Numbered from the stretch's first letter, positions 10,610-23,144 are shown. The stretch: DNA of 64,000 nucleotides from Scilla litardierei (GCA_030789695.1 CM061133.1:96305128-96369127), one strand, 5' to 3'. Made by a program: numbers and translations. The notes: generated by a model not told the origin, from the letters alone.

Positions 10610-13600
10610 TCTGTGGGTGATAGGCACATCCGATTCGGTGTTGCACACCGTACTTCTTCAAGAGAGCTTCAAATTTCTTCTTTATAAAGTGGCTCCCTCC
10701 GTCACTGATTAAAACTCGAGGCACACCGAACCGTAGGAAGATGTTGTTTTTAAAGAACTTGGCGACCACCCGGGAATCATTAGTAGGACTGGCTATCGCA
10801 TTTACCCACTTTGATACGTAGTCCACGGCTACCAAGATATACGGATTTCCAGAGGACGAGGGGAACGGTCCCATGAAGTCGACTCCCCACACATCGAAGA
10901 TCTCTACCTCTAAAATGTAGTGCTGAGGCATCTCGTTCCTCTTGGAGATGTTTCCCGTCCTTTGGCAGTTGTCGCAAGCCTGGACATAAGCATGGGTGTC
11001 CTTAAAGAGGGTTGGCCAATAGAATCCACTCTGTAGGATTTTCGCCGTCATCTTATAAGTGCTCGCATGTCCTCCACACTGCTGATCATGGCAATGGGAA
11101 ATTATGGAGGTCACCTCAGTTTCAGGAATGCACCTTTGTATCACTCCATCATTACAGGTCTTGTACAAATGAGGGTCGTCCCAATAAAATTTACGGACCT
11201 CATGAAAGAATTTCTTCTTCTGCTGATAGCTCACGTTGTGGAGGACGATGGCATAAGTCAGATAATTTGCGATGTCGGCGTACCAAGGAGTCCAAGCGAA
11301 AGAGATGGAGAAGAGATGCTTGTCAGGGAGCGAGTCATCAACCGGAGTAGCATTCAAATCAAGAGTAGGCATTCTGGACAAGTGATCGGTAACGACATTC
11401 TCCGCCCCCTTCTTGTCTTTGATCTCCAGGTCGAATTCCTGGAGGAGGAGAATCCACCTTATGGGCCACGACTTAGCCTCCTTCTTACTCAATAGGTATT
11501 TGAGAGCCGCGTGATCCGTGTGCATGATTACTTTGGCACCAACGAGATACTGTCGGAACTTGTCCATGGCATAGATGACTGCTAGCAATTCTTTTTCCGT
11601 GGTCGTATAATTTCTTTGGGCAACGTCAAGGGTCTTGCTCGTATAGTATATATCGTGCAGATTTTTATCCTTCCTCTGCCCCAAGACGGCTCCAACAGCA
11701 TAATTGCTAACATCGCACATTAACTCGAAAGGTAGATTCCATTCCATCGGCTGAATCACGAGTGCAGAAATCAAGGCTTGCTTCAGAAGGCGGAAGGCTT
11801 TCATACACTCATCGTTGAAGACGAAAGGTGCATCCTTCACAAGGAGCTGAGTCAACGGCCTGGATATCTTAGAGAAGTCTTTTATGAAGCGGCGGTAGAA
11901 TCCCGCGTGCCCTAAAAAACCACGGAGCCCTCGAAGATCGAGTGGAGGAGGAAGCTTTTCAATCACCTCTACTTTTGCCTTGTCTACCTCGATCCGCCTT
12001 GAAGAAATGACGTGTCTCAGTACAACTCCTTCTTGGACCATGAAATGGCATTTCTCCCAGTTCAGAACTAGACCCTTATCTTGACACCTCTCTAGGACTT
12101 TAGTTAGATTGCAGAGGCATGAGTCAAACTCTGTTCTATAGACGGAAAAAATCGTCCATAAAAACCTCCATGATATACTGGGAGTAGTCGGAGAAGATTG
12201 CGGACATCAATCTTTGGAATGTAGCCGGGGCATTGCAAAGCCCAAATGGCATTATCCTATAAGCATATGTCCCAAATGGACAAGTAAAAGTCGTCTTCTC
12301 ATGGTCATCATTATGGATGGGGATTTGAAGAAAACCGGAGTACCCGTCCATGAAGTAGAAGTAGTTATGCTTTGTCAGCCTCTCGAGCATCTGATTAATG
12401 AAAGGAAGAGGATATTGATCCTTCCTTGTGGCCTTGTTCAGATTCCTGTAGCCAATGCACATCCGGTACCCCGTGACGGTCCTCGTGGGTATGAGCTCGT
12501 TTTTCTCGTTGCGAATCACAGTCATTCCTTCTTTCTTGGGTACAACATGCATCGGGCTGGCCCAGCGACTGTCGGAGATAGGGTATATGATACCGGCATG
12601 GAGGAGTCTAACAATCTCCTTCTTGACCACCTCCATCATAATGGGATTCAGTCTTCGTTGCGGCTCAATTAAGGAGGCTTGCTCATCTTCAAGCAGTATC
12701 CTATGTGAGCAAAGCCCCAAGCTCACTCCCTTCAAATCTTCGATTGCATACCTGAAAACACTCTTAAACCTTTTTAAAACACCAAGAAGTTTGGTCATCT
12801 GGTCTTCAGGCAACGAGGAGTTCACTATGACTGGCAGCGTCGAATCCTTCCCCAAATATTCATACTTCAGTCCCGGAGGCAACTCTTTCATCTCAACCTC
12901 ATGGGGTCCCGACGCATATTTCTCAAGCTGAGCATCCTCCAGTGAAAGGACCTCTTCCTGGATCTCTCGAAAGCTAGTATCAGGAGCTTCACTCCCCGCA
13001 GTGGTTTCACATGGCAAAACCTCGCAAGGTAATGAGGGGGCAATGGAGGAAGGCTCTGGGTCTTTCTCAAGCTCATAGTAATTATCCAGGAAGAAGGTTT
13101 CAATGCAAAAACAGGTTTCAACAGTCGATGGTTCCCCACCACTCTTCCAGCTTCCTCATTGTCCCAATATCCGGGATGCTCTATAGAAGTCTGCAAGGAA
13201 TAGATCGATTCCTGTTCAACATACTCGATAGACTCTGCCTGGTAGTTCTCCTGACAAAACCCTCATAGTGAACAATTCTCCCCAACAGAATTCGGAACTG
13301 GGCACGTCAATATACGCCACTTCATCTGGAGGAAGGAGAGTTGTTGTGACTGGATGCTGCTGCATATCATGATACCTCCTTTGATTTTCCACAGCAGCAG
13401 ACAGAAGGGATAGAATGTTCGAATCACTTTGGAATTCTGTCAAACTCTGTGCCAAACAGCAGACGTGGTGTGAATGATCCCAGATATCGCCCGAAACGGC
13501 ACACAACATCCTTGTCGTGGAGCAGAAAACCTGTGAGAAAAGGAGGGGGAGAGAACTGCACGGATAGAAAACACGTCAAAAGCACTGGTTGCATGAATGG

Positions 13601-13640
13601 GAGGTGAGGAGTAGCGATAGCAGTATGGCGACTTAGTCAA
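10610..13640 (-). pseudogene. Element 3 pol: RT, RNase H, integrase (Athila/Tat-like), truncated
   Basis: Reading leftwards: a poorly preserved linker (13640-13018), reverse transcriptase (12136-13017; [36 protein letters not shown], catalytic VFMDDF), RNase H ([42 protein letters not shown]), and integrase with zinc-binding H/C residues (CDNCQ) and catalytic core ([19 protein letters not shown]). One extra base in the T run after the MDD motif shifts the frame near 12130. The integrase stops at YHPQ, where element 1's LTR begins, so its C-terminus was displaced. Gag and protease are missing between this pol and its LTR. It would supply the enzymes that element 1 lacks. Confidence 0.85.
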
Positions 13641-13768
13641 CCAATTCTATACAACTAATATTTACATTATGTCCAAGTAAAATCAAAAAGTACAGAGTGC
13701 GAAAATTATCGCGAGATAGGGATATGAGCTAGACTCAAGGGTTCAAAAGGTCCTAAATTTAACAAGCA
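13641..13768 (-). other. Deletion scar between element 3 PBS and pol
   Basis: About 13690-13768 matches the pre-gag leader of element 1 (8825-8900), then the sequence passes directly into pol. Gag and protease (expected about 2.7 kb) are absent. Confidence 0.55.
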
Positions 13769-13792
13769 GTTGCCTCCTCGACAACGTCACCA
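13769..13792 (-). other. Decayed primer binding site of element 3
   Basis: Aligned with 8904-8927 but with about four mismatches to the tRNA-Asp-type site; seven bases separate it from the LTR at 13800. Confidence 0.7.
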
Positions 13793-13799
13793 TAAATCT

Positions 13800-14505
13800 T
13801 GACGTCCCCTAGGTTTGTGGCATGCAAGTGTGCAATATGATTGGGGATACCAGATTTAAATATTTATACCACAAGCGCACGATGTTGTAGTGTGGCTTGG
13901 GGGTCGAACACAGGGAGGCGTGGTTATGCTTGTGTCAGAGAGGAACCGGTTCACCCTATGGGTGAGCTAGCCCAAATCGATCGTTGGTTTGTCATAAAAT
14001 AAATACAAAGGATAAATAATATAAAGGGAAACCCAGGACTTCAGTTTCCACCCTATCATGTGCTCTCACTACTACGACCGACGGATAGGAACACAATCGG
14101 AATTAGGGTTTAATGGTGAGACGTTGCCTCTAAGAGTGATACCAGCGTCCCATGGGCCCGATATTTCGGTCGTTGCCCAGGATGATACGCCGGACTACCT
14201 GGGTTCGGTCAATAGGCTTTCCCATGTCCATTAACACTGACCGACTCCAAGAGCACTACCTCGCAACGATAACTCCCAACATCTCATCCTGTCGTTCTCA
14301 CGCGCTAGGATTCGATGTCTACGCTAAGGGCATGAGCAATGGCTAGGGAGTCAATCGCCAAGTTTATTCCCCCTTGGCCCACCGGTCAAAGGCGGTCTTT
14401 TTTCCGTCGATGAAAATAAAACACCCTGCGTAACCAATAAATTCCTAATCCCTATCGAAATCCTAGTCCTATGGACGCATTAGGGAGAACCCACGAAGGG
14501 GTTTC
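13800..14505 (-). mobile_element. Element 3 5' LTR, inner part
   Basis: Homologous to 8935-9650. Interrupted at GTTTC (14501-14505), the target-site duplication of copia A; continues at 22432. Confidence 0.85.
14501..14505. repeat. Target-site duplication of copia A (left)
   Basis: GTTTC here and at 22427-22431 flank the element exactly; one copy of the sequence is present in the uninterrupted LTR context. Confidence 0.9.
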
Positions 14506-15110
14506 TGTAGGATCCTGCCAAAACAGAGTTAGGATCGATAAATAAAGTTGAGACATACGCTTGCGTATGCGGCACGGTAGTCTCGGAACTTTGCCTTCGG
14601 ATTCGCCACGACGGATCGAGTCTTCTCACGAACGGAGTAAGGCTACTAAATCCACAATCTAAATCTCTACTTTTAGATTAAGAACTTGGATAAAGAGAGA
14701 GGAAGGATTTTGGCAGAGCTTCGCTAGAATGAAATGCATGCAAGAATGCCATGCAAAAGTGTAAGGAAATGGCTTACCCTTGGGTCTTATTTATAGCCCC
14801 CAAGGTAAATATTTTAGGAGTAATTGTTCCTTAGGAACAATTTAACTAAGGTGTACCATGATACATGGCACATTATAAGCTTAAGTTGTACCATATGCAT
14901 GGTACAACATAAGCTTAAGATATTACCCCTTTATTAGCCATATGTCGCATGCACTTATGCATATATAATGCGACTTTCCCATCAATCTAGAGATCCTCTC
15001 CGCAAGGGAACATATTCCCTTTGCACACGACTTCGTGTACGCGACGTTCGAGGTCCGTGTTCCCTCGTACATCCCCTACAAGGGTGTACTAACGTCTTCC
15101 ATATCCAACA
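14506..15110 (-). repeat. Copia A 3' LTR
   Basis: 605 bp; TATAAATA box on the minus strand at 14788-14795. U3 carries several hairpin-forming palindromes upstream of it (TTGTACCAT-ATGC-ATGGTACAA near 14884-14905; ATTGTTCC-TTA-GGAACAAT near 14823-14841). Confidence 0.95.
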
Positions 15111-15121
15111 TCTCCCACTCA
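15111..15121 (-). other. Polypurine tract of copia A
   Basis: Minus strand GAGTGGGAGA immediately before the 3' LTR start TGTTGG. Confidence 0.75.
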
Positions 15122-16144
15122 CACTTGAGGGGATTGTAAGAGAACGTCTTTCTCTTAGTTCTTTCATCTATCATACCGAGAAATAGACCGTGCGACCGTC
15201 ATGCGCGTAGAGTCTGTTGTTGTGCACTTGTTAGAGATACACAACGACCTCGAAGGTGCAAAGTTGAGTAGTTCAACGCATGCTTTACCCTAGATTATTT
15301 CTTCACATTTCTTATACTTTATATTCAACAATTGAATCTCATCTGGATTACAATTGGCTGGCCAGCTTTGAATCATTTAAAGTCCAAATGTGAATATGAA
15401 ATCAATCTTCCTCTTCTTGCGAACCTTCTGATCTTGACTTGATTCGCTTTTCTAACGTGCCCCGCTGAGCCGAATTATCATAGCCCATTAATAACACGCT
15501 AAGATAGCGATCATCTCGTCAAATCTAAAGGAACCAATTGGAGTCCTTGAGGGTAAGAGTTAAGACCCGTATGGCCTTTGAGTCTCACATAATAGCAAAC
15601 ACTATTGCTACTAACTCAGTGGTCGAAATGCATACGTGGTATGAACACGTATTACAACATCACTCCTTTCCCAGGGAGAGTATGTCTTAATGATGTTGTA
15701 CGGATGAAAGACCAGACACCACAGTGCCTATCTTTTGAGTCCCCTTACTACTCATGAAATATTCCCGGACTCTCATCCTGCATAAGACAGATAGGATTTA
15801 AAAAATCCTATGAGATCTCTTTCAAATATCCTTGTGATACAGATCTCAGATCATTTGTAAGCATCCATATGATGCAGATCTTTCATTCGACTATCTTGTT
15901 TAAGTCACGACTCTAAATCATTTGTCTAATGATTTTGACTTTAAACTAGTCTCATCTCTATCTTATCCATCTGATAAGATAAGGCGGTTGCTTATGTGAG
16001 AGAGTCAACCTTAATCTGTCCGACATACACAAAATAAAATAGCTGAGACTTAAACACAAATGTATATAAAATCATTTGTAAGAAACTTGTATGCAAATTA
16101 AACTTTGATCTTCTATAGACATGGGAAATATTACATGATACATC
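15122..16144 (-). other. Copia A 3' noncoding region
   Basis: About 1 kb between the RNase H stop and the polypurine tract; no ORF supported. The same region follows the ORF in copia B (29914-30670). Confidence 0.7.
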
Positions 16145-18373
16145 TCAGCACCTACGCATTCCCATAGATGATAAGTGTTTGAAAAACACATCTCTGGGGA
16201 TCTCCTTAGTAAGGGGATCCGCTATCATCTCATGCGTGGATATGTATCCTATGTCAACTTCCTTCCGTTTGTCATAGTCCTTCGCAAACTTGAATCGAAT
16301 ATCAATGTGTTTGGTCTTACAATGAAATTTAGGATCGTTGACATAGGCAATCGAAGCTTGACTATCACTGTATATAGGAACAGTGCTCGAGTCAGTGGCA
16401 TCTGTTAGCCTGTCTAAGAATTTCCTAAGCCAAACAGCTTCTTGGACCGCCATGCTGAATGCTACAAATTCGGCTTCCATGGTTGATAGGGCGATGCAGG
16501 TTTGCTTCTTGCTGCTCCAGGATATTGCACCATTCCCGAGCAAGTAAACAAAGCCTGAGGTAGATCTTCGCTCGTCGAGATCACCCGCCCAATCAGCATC
16601 GGTATAGCCTTCGAGTCTCAAGGTATTGCCTTGATAGCATAATGCATAGTCCGTAGTCCCTTTGAGGTATCTTAATATCCTCTTCACCGCTTTCCAGTGT
16701 GCCTGTCCTGGGTTGGATTGGTAACGGCTTACCATACCAACAGCATAGCAAATGTCCGGTCTGGTACACATCATGGCGTACATCAGACTCCCGACAGCAC
16801 TGGAGTATGGAACCTTTTCCATAGCTTTCTTTTCTTTTGGATCTTTGGGACACATTTCCAAACATAGACCCTCGCCTTTGCTTATTGGAGTATCAATTGG
16901 CTTGTAGTCCTGCATATTAAACCGTTCTAAAACTTTCTTTATATATGTCTCTTGAGAGAGAGAAAGAAGTTTCTTGGAACGATTCCTTGAGATCTTAACC
17001 CCAAGGATATATGCAGCTTCACCCATGTCTTTCATCTCAAAGACGGATGAAAGCCAAGCTTTGATATCCATGATAAGACGCTTATCATTTCCGGCTATAA
17101 GTATGTCATCTACATAAAGAGACATAATTACATACTTGTTTTTAATCCTCTTAATATATACGCAGTTGTCTTCGTCGAGCATGGAGAAACCATACGATAA
17201 AACGACTTCTTGAAAGGGCATATACCACTGCCTTGAGGATTGTTTAAGACCATATATGGATTTACGAAGTTTACAAACCTTATGTTTGTTTTCTTCTTGT
17301 ACGAACCCGTTTGGTTTTTTCATGTAGATCTCCTCATCTAGTTCTCCGTTAAGAAAAGCAGTCTTTACATCCATCTGATGTAACTTGAGGTCCAAACAAG
17401 CCACCATTGCCAGAATTAAGCGAATGGAGGTGAAACGCACGACAGGAGAGAAAGTCTCTTCGTAGTCTATTCCTTCCTGTTGCGTGAAACCTTTCACAAC
17501 AAGGCGAGCTTTATATTTCTCGATGGAGCCATCAGCCTTATGCTTGATTTTGAGAACCCACTTGTTCCCAATGGCTCTACGTCCCTTGGGTAAATCAACC
17601 AAGTCCCAGACTTGGTTTGTTTTCATGGATTGAAGTTCTTCTTCCATTGCCGTTATCCATTTATCTTTAGCAGGGCATGTGACGGCCTGTTTGAAATTTG
17701 CAGGTTCGTCATCATCTTGTAGTAATGTCATGAATGTTTGAGAAAATTCATCCTCAAATCTCAGAGGTGTTAGCCTCGTTCGATTACTACGTCTTGCTTG
17801 AGTTTGATCACTCCCACTTGGAATGACATCACTCCCACTTGGAATAATATCACTCCCACTCGGAATAGGATTGGTATCGTTCGTATCATCCGTTGGTGAA
17901 GTTTGAAACGTATTTTCTTCTTCACCAAGAATTCTCCCACTCGAACGTTCCGATCCTTCTTGATCCCAAGTCTCAAACAAGGATAAGTCTTGACTTATCT
18001 CACCCTGTCTTGGAAACTCGTTTTCCAAGAAGACAACATCCCTCGATTCGAATTCTATTAGACCCCCATTGTCCTCTTGACCGACGAAAACATATCCTTT
18101 GGAGTTTTCAGCGTATCGGATGAAGATACACTTCCTCCCACGTGGCCCAAGTTTGCCATATTTGTGAGAGGATAAATGTGCGTATGAGGCACAACCCCAA
18201 GGTTTTAGAATGCTTAAGTCTGGAGTTCTATTGTTCCACAACTCATAAGGAGTAGAACTTACCGACTTCGAGGGTACACGGTTTAAGATGAATGCTGTCG
18301 TCAATAATGCATCACCCCAAAAGGTGATGGGCAAATTTGCCTGAGACATCATTGATCGGACCATTTCCATCAA
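16145..18373 (-). pseudogene. Copia A pol second part: integrase C-terminus, RT, RNase H
   Basis: 742 codons. Integrase C-terminal region (LPITFWGDALLTTAFILNRV, SILKPWGCASYAHL), an acidic linker with a repeated IPSGSD motif, reverse transcriptase (IDYEETFSPVVRFTSIRLIL, HQMDVKTAFLNGEL, catalytic YVDDILIAGND), and RNase H (DADWAGD, STMEAEFVAF, HIDIRF) ending at GMRRC. RT and RNase H catalytic motifs are intact. The part is out of frame with the upstream ORF because of one missing base in an A run in the integrase (near 18400), so it would be translated only with a frame change. Nearly identical to copia B 27724-29913. Confidence 0.93.
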
Positions 18374-20214
18374 TGTCCTATTTCTTCTTTTCGCAACACC
18401 GTTTGTTGCGGAGTATAAGGCATAGTTATTTGATGAACTATGCCTTTTTCATCATAGAGTTCCTTAAAACTCGTTGATTGATATTCTCCACCCCGATCGG
18501 TTCGCAAGACCTTTATCTTGCGATCTAGTTGATTTTCCACTAAACTCATATAGTTTTTGAAGCAAGATAAAGCTTCATATTTGTGGGAAATCAAATAAAT
18601 ATGACCGAAACGGGTGAAGTCATCAATGAATGTGATGAAATAGGACTTCCCGCGTCTTGTCTTAACATTCATTGGACCGCAAATGTCCGAATGGATAAGC
18701 TGTAATGGAACTTCGGCCCTTGTGCCAGTTCCAAACGGCTTGCGACAAGTTTTCCCTACAAGACAATGTTCGCAAGTTGACATTTCAACTTTTGAAACAT
18801 TAGATAGCAAGCCACTTTTGGCAAGTCTATCCATTCTAGTTGGTCCAATATGACCAAGTCTTGCATGCCAACAAATGATCTCAGATTCAGAGTTAGAAGC
18901 ATTTGTCAAATGGAAACTTTCATTAATAGAAGAAGAATCATCATACATTGTGTTTAAAACAATTAATCCATTACTAACATTACCCGACCCAATTAAAGAA
19001 CTATTATAAACAAGGTCAACCTTTTGTTTATAGAACCTCCATTCATAATCTAAAGACATTAACATGACCACGGATACGATATTCCTTCTAATATCTGGAG
19101 CAAAGAGGACGTCGTGCAATAATAAAGTCCGGCCGTTGTCGAGAACTAGTTTGCATGTTCCGACGCCTTTGACTTCAACACGAGTGTTGTTGCCGACGTA
19201 TATCCACTTTGTTCCTTGAGTTATCTTTCGATACTCTACGAAGAACCTTCTGTCCTTTGCTACGTGTTCTGTGGCCCATGAATCAATCAACCAAAAATAG
19301 TTAGATTCGGCAAGAAACACGGAACTAGAAACACATATGTAACTAGCCCTACAAGTTACCTTATCACTTCCATCCGTACACGTACGGGCGAAGTGACCGT
19401 ACTTGTTGCACTTAAAACACTTGATCTTCTTCAAGTTTTTCTTCTTTGAGTGCACATTCTTTTGCCACTTTTTGTTCTTAGTCTTCTTTGAGGTTTCCGG
19501 TTCTTGCTTTCGTTCGTTCACAAACCTTAAGCGTTTATTCTTCCGCTTATTTCCTCCATGTGAGGAACTAGCGGCCATGTGCACTTCTGCACTTGGTTTT
19601 GCGGCTTGAATCCGCTCTTCCTCGAGTTCGAGGTGTTTCGATACATCGCTTAAATTTTTAATGGACTCATTATGAGTGAGGTGCATTTTCATGTTATCCC
19701 AGCTATCTGGGAGTGAACGAATGACTGCTTGGATCTGCTGTTTGTGAGACAGAGTAAAACCCGCATCCTTTAATTCAGATATGAGATTCGCCATGTGGCG
19801 GAGATGCTTTTTCATAGAGATATCTCGCCGCATTTTGTACGAATCAAATTGAATATTTAAGGAGCGGAGTTTGGTAACCGAAGTTCCACCAAACTTTATT
19901 TCTAGCTCAGACCATATGTCTTTGGCTAGGTCGAATTCCCGAAATAGACGCATTATGTCATTGTCCATTGCGGACAGTAACGTAATACGTGCTATTTTGT
20001 TCTTTCGAGTCCAAGTCTCATAAGCTTCCCGGTCCCTCTTGTGTTGGGCCGTATTGCCCAACTCAGGTTCTTCCATTATGTTTTGGAGTGTTTCAAGCAT
20101 ATCTTGCTCCTCCAAAACATATTGGATTTTTATTGACCAAAGTTTATAATTGTCGCCGTTGAGCTTTTCACCTTTGTTAAGCTCTGCGACAATGTTCTTA
20201 GAAGCGGTAGACAT
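18374..20214 (-). pseudogene. Copia A gag, protease and integrase N-terminal half
   Basis: Begins at the ATG MSTASKNIVAELNKGEKL (20214). The copia gag domain (DNYKLWSIKIQYVLEE, FGGTSVTKLRSLNIQFDSYK) leads to a zinc knuckle CFKCNKYGHFARTC, a protease region, the integrase HHCC zinc site (CWHARLGHIGPTRMDRL, CEHCLVGK) and the start of the catalytic core (HSDICGPM, FITFIDDFTRFGHIYL, RTDRGGEYQS). The protease active site reads DSWATEH at 19264-19284, where copia B and the copia C fragment have DSGATDH, so the conserved Gly is Trp. The frame is lost just after MPYTPQQ. The protein would form the particle and process it; this copy likely cannot. Confidence 0.93.
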
Positions 20215-20664
20215 ATTCGAATCAAAAAACTTCAAAGAGAATGAAAAACACGATCAAAATTCTATGCATAAAGTTTCGATTCTTTAAACTCTTGATAAGT
20301 TCCTTGGTTGCGTTGAAATGTTACTCTAGAATCAAGAAGTTCACTATGTTCCCAACTACCATCTAGAAGTAACTTTCAAAGTATCCCTCTTACTTATCTC
20401 AAGTAAAAAGAAATCAGAAATGATACCCGTATGGTACCAGCAGCGGAAAAATATTTTTGAAAAACATATCTTTCAAAATGGAATAGGTGAGAGTTTGCGC
20501 AAAGAATTTTAGCGCAACAATTGCCAAGCCACGAGACCTGTTCTACACACCCATGGGTTAGATGACCATGGCCGGATCGTGGTAGGACTTAGAATTCTAA
20601 ATTGCGCTATCCCGATTTAAGGACGGGACATAACCTATTTGAAAACATCTTTGTCAAAAATTTG

Positions 20665-20805
20665 AAATACATTGGCTAATCTCCGTAGAGTAGAGCACAA
20701 TGTCATAAGTACATTGGCTAATCTCCGTAGAGTAGAGCACAATGACATGGCTAATCTCGCATGAAGTAGAGCACTATGGCTAATCTTCAAAGAGTAGAGC
20801 CCAAA
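20665..20805. repeat. Tandem repeat in copia A leader (about 4 units)
   Basis: Units contain ggctaatct(ccg)tagagtagagcac with a period of about 30-45 bp. Copia B has about six units at 25285-25475, so the copy number changed between the two insertions. Confidence 0.8.
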
Positions 20806-20945
20806 AAAAATTTTATAAAACAAGAGTAGGCGACTGTCGTTAGCCCCGTATGGGCTAATCGGCACATTCGAGTTTGACCAAGGCCTTTTGTCACCCCGTA
20901 TGGGTCAGTCGGTAAGTTCGCGATCGACCAAGACCTTCTGCCGGA

Positions 20946-20980
20946 TTGGTCGACCAAAACAACCAAATTGGTCGACCAAT
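20946..20980. repeat. Paired GTCGAC-core palindromes in copia A leader
   Basis: TTGGTCGACCAA at 20946-20957 and ATTGGTCGACCAAT at 20967-20980, with related half-sites (gatcgacca, tttgacca) just downstream in leader sense. Copia B keeps both (25197-25210 and 25220-25231). Confidence 0.85.
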
Positions 20981-21000
20981 TATTTGGTCTGCAACTTCTC

Positions 21001-21330
21001 CCGGCCAGGGCCTCTGCCCTGGCCGAGGCTTGGCCAAGGGCCGGCCAGGGCCTCTGCCCTGGCCGGCCAGGGGCCCTGGCCCCTCGGCCAGGGCCTCTGC
21101 CCTGGCCGAGGCCGGCCAGGGCCGGCCAGGCCCTGGCCGATGTCAGGGCATTGGCCCTGGCCTCTGCCAAGGCCGGCCAGGCCCTGGCAGTGGCCAGGGT
21201 GTCGGCCCTGGCCTCTGCCAGGGCTGGCAGGCCAGCAGGCCGGCCCTGGCCTCTGCCAGGGCCGGCCAGGCCGGCCATTGCCGGCCTGGCCATGGCCGGC
21301 CATGGCCCCTTTGGCCATGGCCGGCCACCC
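21001..21330. repeat. GC-rich inverted-repeat array in copia A leader
   Basis: About 330 bp made almost wholly of G and C from GGCCAGGGC, its complement GCCCTGGCC, and GGCCGGCC, often as hairpins such as GGCCAGGGC-CTCT-GCCCTGGCC. Surrounding DNA is AT-rich. Copia B has the equivalent block. Confidence 0.9.
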
Positions 21331-21807
21331 CCTTTGAATGGGGTTGCCGCACACCCTGCCGGAGGGGTGGCCGTGGTGGTTATTGGCCGTAGCCAACCCC
21401 CTCCTCATTGGGAGGGGGGTGCATGGCCTTCATGGCCCATTTGGCCATGGTACACATGCACCAAAATTCATCTTCCCCGATGGAAATAACTACCACCTTC
21501 TTCTCCGGTGAAGCACCCGTTCGTCGATGAAGCACACGTTCGTCGAGAAAGTAGTTATTTTCTAATGACCGTGTGCCAAAAATGAAAAATAACATACTAC
21601 ATGAACGGTCGGTTCTTCCCGTCACGGAGAGTTCCTGCCATATCTGTAATGACAGAAGACCCTAACGTGAAAAGAACAACCGCTGCGTTCTCTCCGTCAC
21701 GAAGCGTTCCTACCATATCTGTATTGGTAGGATACCCATTCGTGAAAAAGACAACGACTCGTTCATAGTTTCGACGAGGCGGCGGTTTGACCGGGGCGAA
21801 CCCGTAT

Positions 21808-21820
21808 GGCTCTGATACCA
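21808..21820 (-). other. Primer binding site of copia A (initiator tRNA-Met)
   Basis: TGGTATCAGAGCC on the minus strand, one base after the LTR. Confidence 0.93.
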
Positions 21821-21821
21821 A

Positions 21822-22426
21822 TGTAGGATCCTGCCAAAACAGAGTTAGGATCGATAAATGAAGTTGAGACTTACGCTTGCGTATGCGGCACGGTAGTCTC
21901 GGAACTTTGCCTTCGGATTCGCCACGACGGATCGAGTCTTCTCACGAACGGAGTAAGGCTACTAAATCCACAATCTAAATCTCTACTTTTAGATTAAGAA
22001 CTTGGATAAAGAGAGAGGAAGGATTTTGGCAGAGCTTTGCTAGAATGAAATGCATGCAAGAATGCCATGCAAAAGTGTAAGGAAATGGCTTACCCTTGGG
22101 TCTTATTTATAGCCCCCAAGGTAGTTATTTTAGGAGTAATTGTTCCTTTGGAACAATTTAACTAAGGTGTACCATGATACATGGCACATTATAAGCTTAA
22201 GTTGTACCATATGCATGGTACAACATAAGCTTAAGATATTACCCCTTTATTAGCCATATGTCGCATGCACTTATGCATATATAATGCGACTTTCCCATCA
22301 ATCTAGAGATCCTCTCCACAAGGGAACATATTCCCTTTGCACACGACTTCGTGTACGCGACGTTCGAGGTCCGTGTTCCCTCGTACATCCCCTATAAGGG
22401 TGTACTAACGTCTTCCATATCCAACA
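21822..22426 (-). repeat. Copia A 5' LTR
   Basis: 605 bp, same ends as 14506-15110; about eight differences by eye. Confidence 0.95.
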
Positions 22427-22670
22427 GTTTCCACCAAAATCCTAGATTTGGGAACTACTCACACATTTTAGCTAAAAAGCGGTCTAAATGAAAATCGGCC
22501 GTAGAAATCATAATCGGGCAATTGAAATGAAGTAGTAGCAATGCTATTAAGATAATATCAATGTTTCATAAAGATCAGAACACTTACAAATAACAATAAA
22601 ATTCCAGCCGTCACAAATGGAGAAAAAGCAGGGAAAAATACACAGCTCACGTTCTGAAAACCTAGCCACA

Positions 22671-22678
22671 TATATATA
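22671..22678 (-). promoter_or_regulatory. TATA box of element 3 LTR
   Basis: TATATATA on the minus strand, about 10 bases downstream of the palindrome array. Confidence 0.6.
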
Positions 22679-22687
22679 GAAATCGAC

Positions 22688-23144
22688 TTCAACCGATCGG
22701 TTGAAGAATCAACCGATCGGGTGAGCTGCTACGGCGCTTTAGCATCGGTCTTCAGAACCTTCAACCGGACGCTTGGAACGATCGAGTGAAGCAAGCGGGT
22801 CGTCGTTTGGATCTTGCGGTCATTAGGTGAACCGATCGGTTGAGTAATCAACCGATCGGTTGGAAATACGCCCAAAAGAACAGAGACTTCTGTCGACTTC
22901 GCACGGTCAGCGAGCTGTCGGGTGAGTTCTTCGGGTTGTCTCTTGGAGGAATCGACTACAGATGAACCGATCAGGTGAATATCACCCGATCGGTTGGAAT
23001 TCAGCTCCAAATTCCCGAGAAGTCTGTTGTGATGAACCGGTCGTCGAACCGGTCAGTTGATCCTCACCTTGCTTCAGCTGCTGGCCGGGTCGGATACGCG
23101 TGGATCACCCGATCGGTTGGCTGTGTCCAACCGATCGGGTGGGG
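22688..23144. repeat. CGATCG palindrome array, element 3 LTR
   Basis: About twelve AACCGATCGGTTG/CACCCGATCGGTTG-type sites, co-linear with 9912-10366. The cores are often kept while intervening bases differ. Confidence 0.85.

Larger units (their letters stand above)
20215..21807 (-). other. Copia A untranslated leader (1.6 kb)
   Basis: Unusually long leader between primer site and gag. It holds ~35-bp tandem repeats (20665-20805), two TTGGTCGACCAA palindromes, and a GC-rich hairpin array (21001-21330). The plus- and minus-strand open frames in the GC-rich part reflect the lack of A/T-rich stop codons, not genes. Confidence 0.75.
14506..22426 (-). mobile_element. Copia A: nearly full-length Ty1/copia element (7.9 kb)
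   Basis: Two 605-bp LTRs (14506-15110 and 21822-22426) begin TGTTGGATATGG on the minus strand and end in ACA. By eye they differ at about eight positions (near 1.3%), so the insertion is fairly recent. Primer site for initiator tRNA-Met, polypurine tract and TSD GTTTC are all present. Internal order gag, protease, integrase, RT, RNase H. It carries an integrase frameshift and an altered protease active site, so it is probably not autonomous. It sits inside the LTR of element 3. Confidence 0.95.

Noticed and set aside
20787..21408. Long open frames (up to 173 codons) on both strands of the GC-rich block, also 24664-25297
   Set aside because: All frames are open because stop codons need A and T; sequences are repetitive Gly/Pro/Ala/Arg and lie in an untranslated leader.
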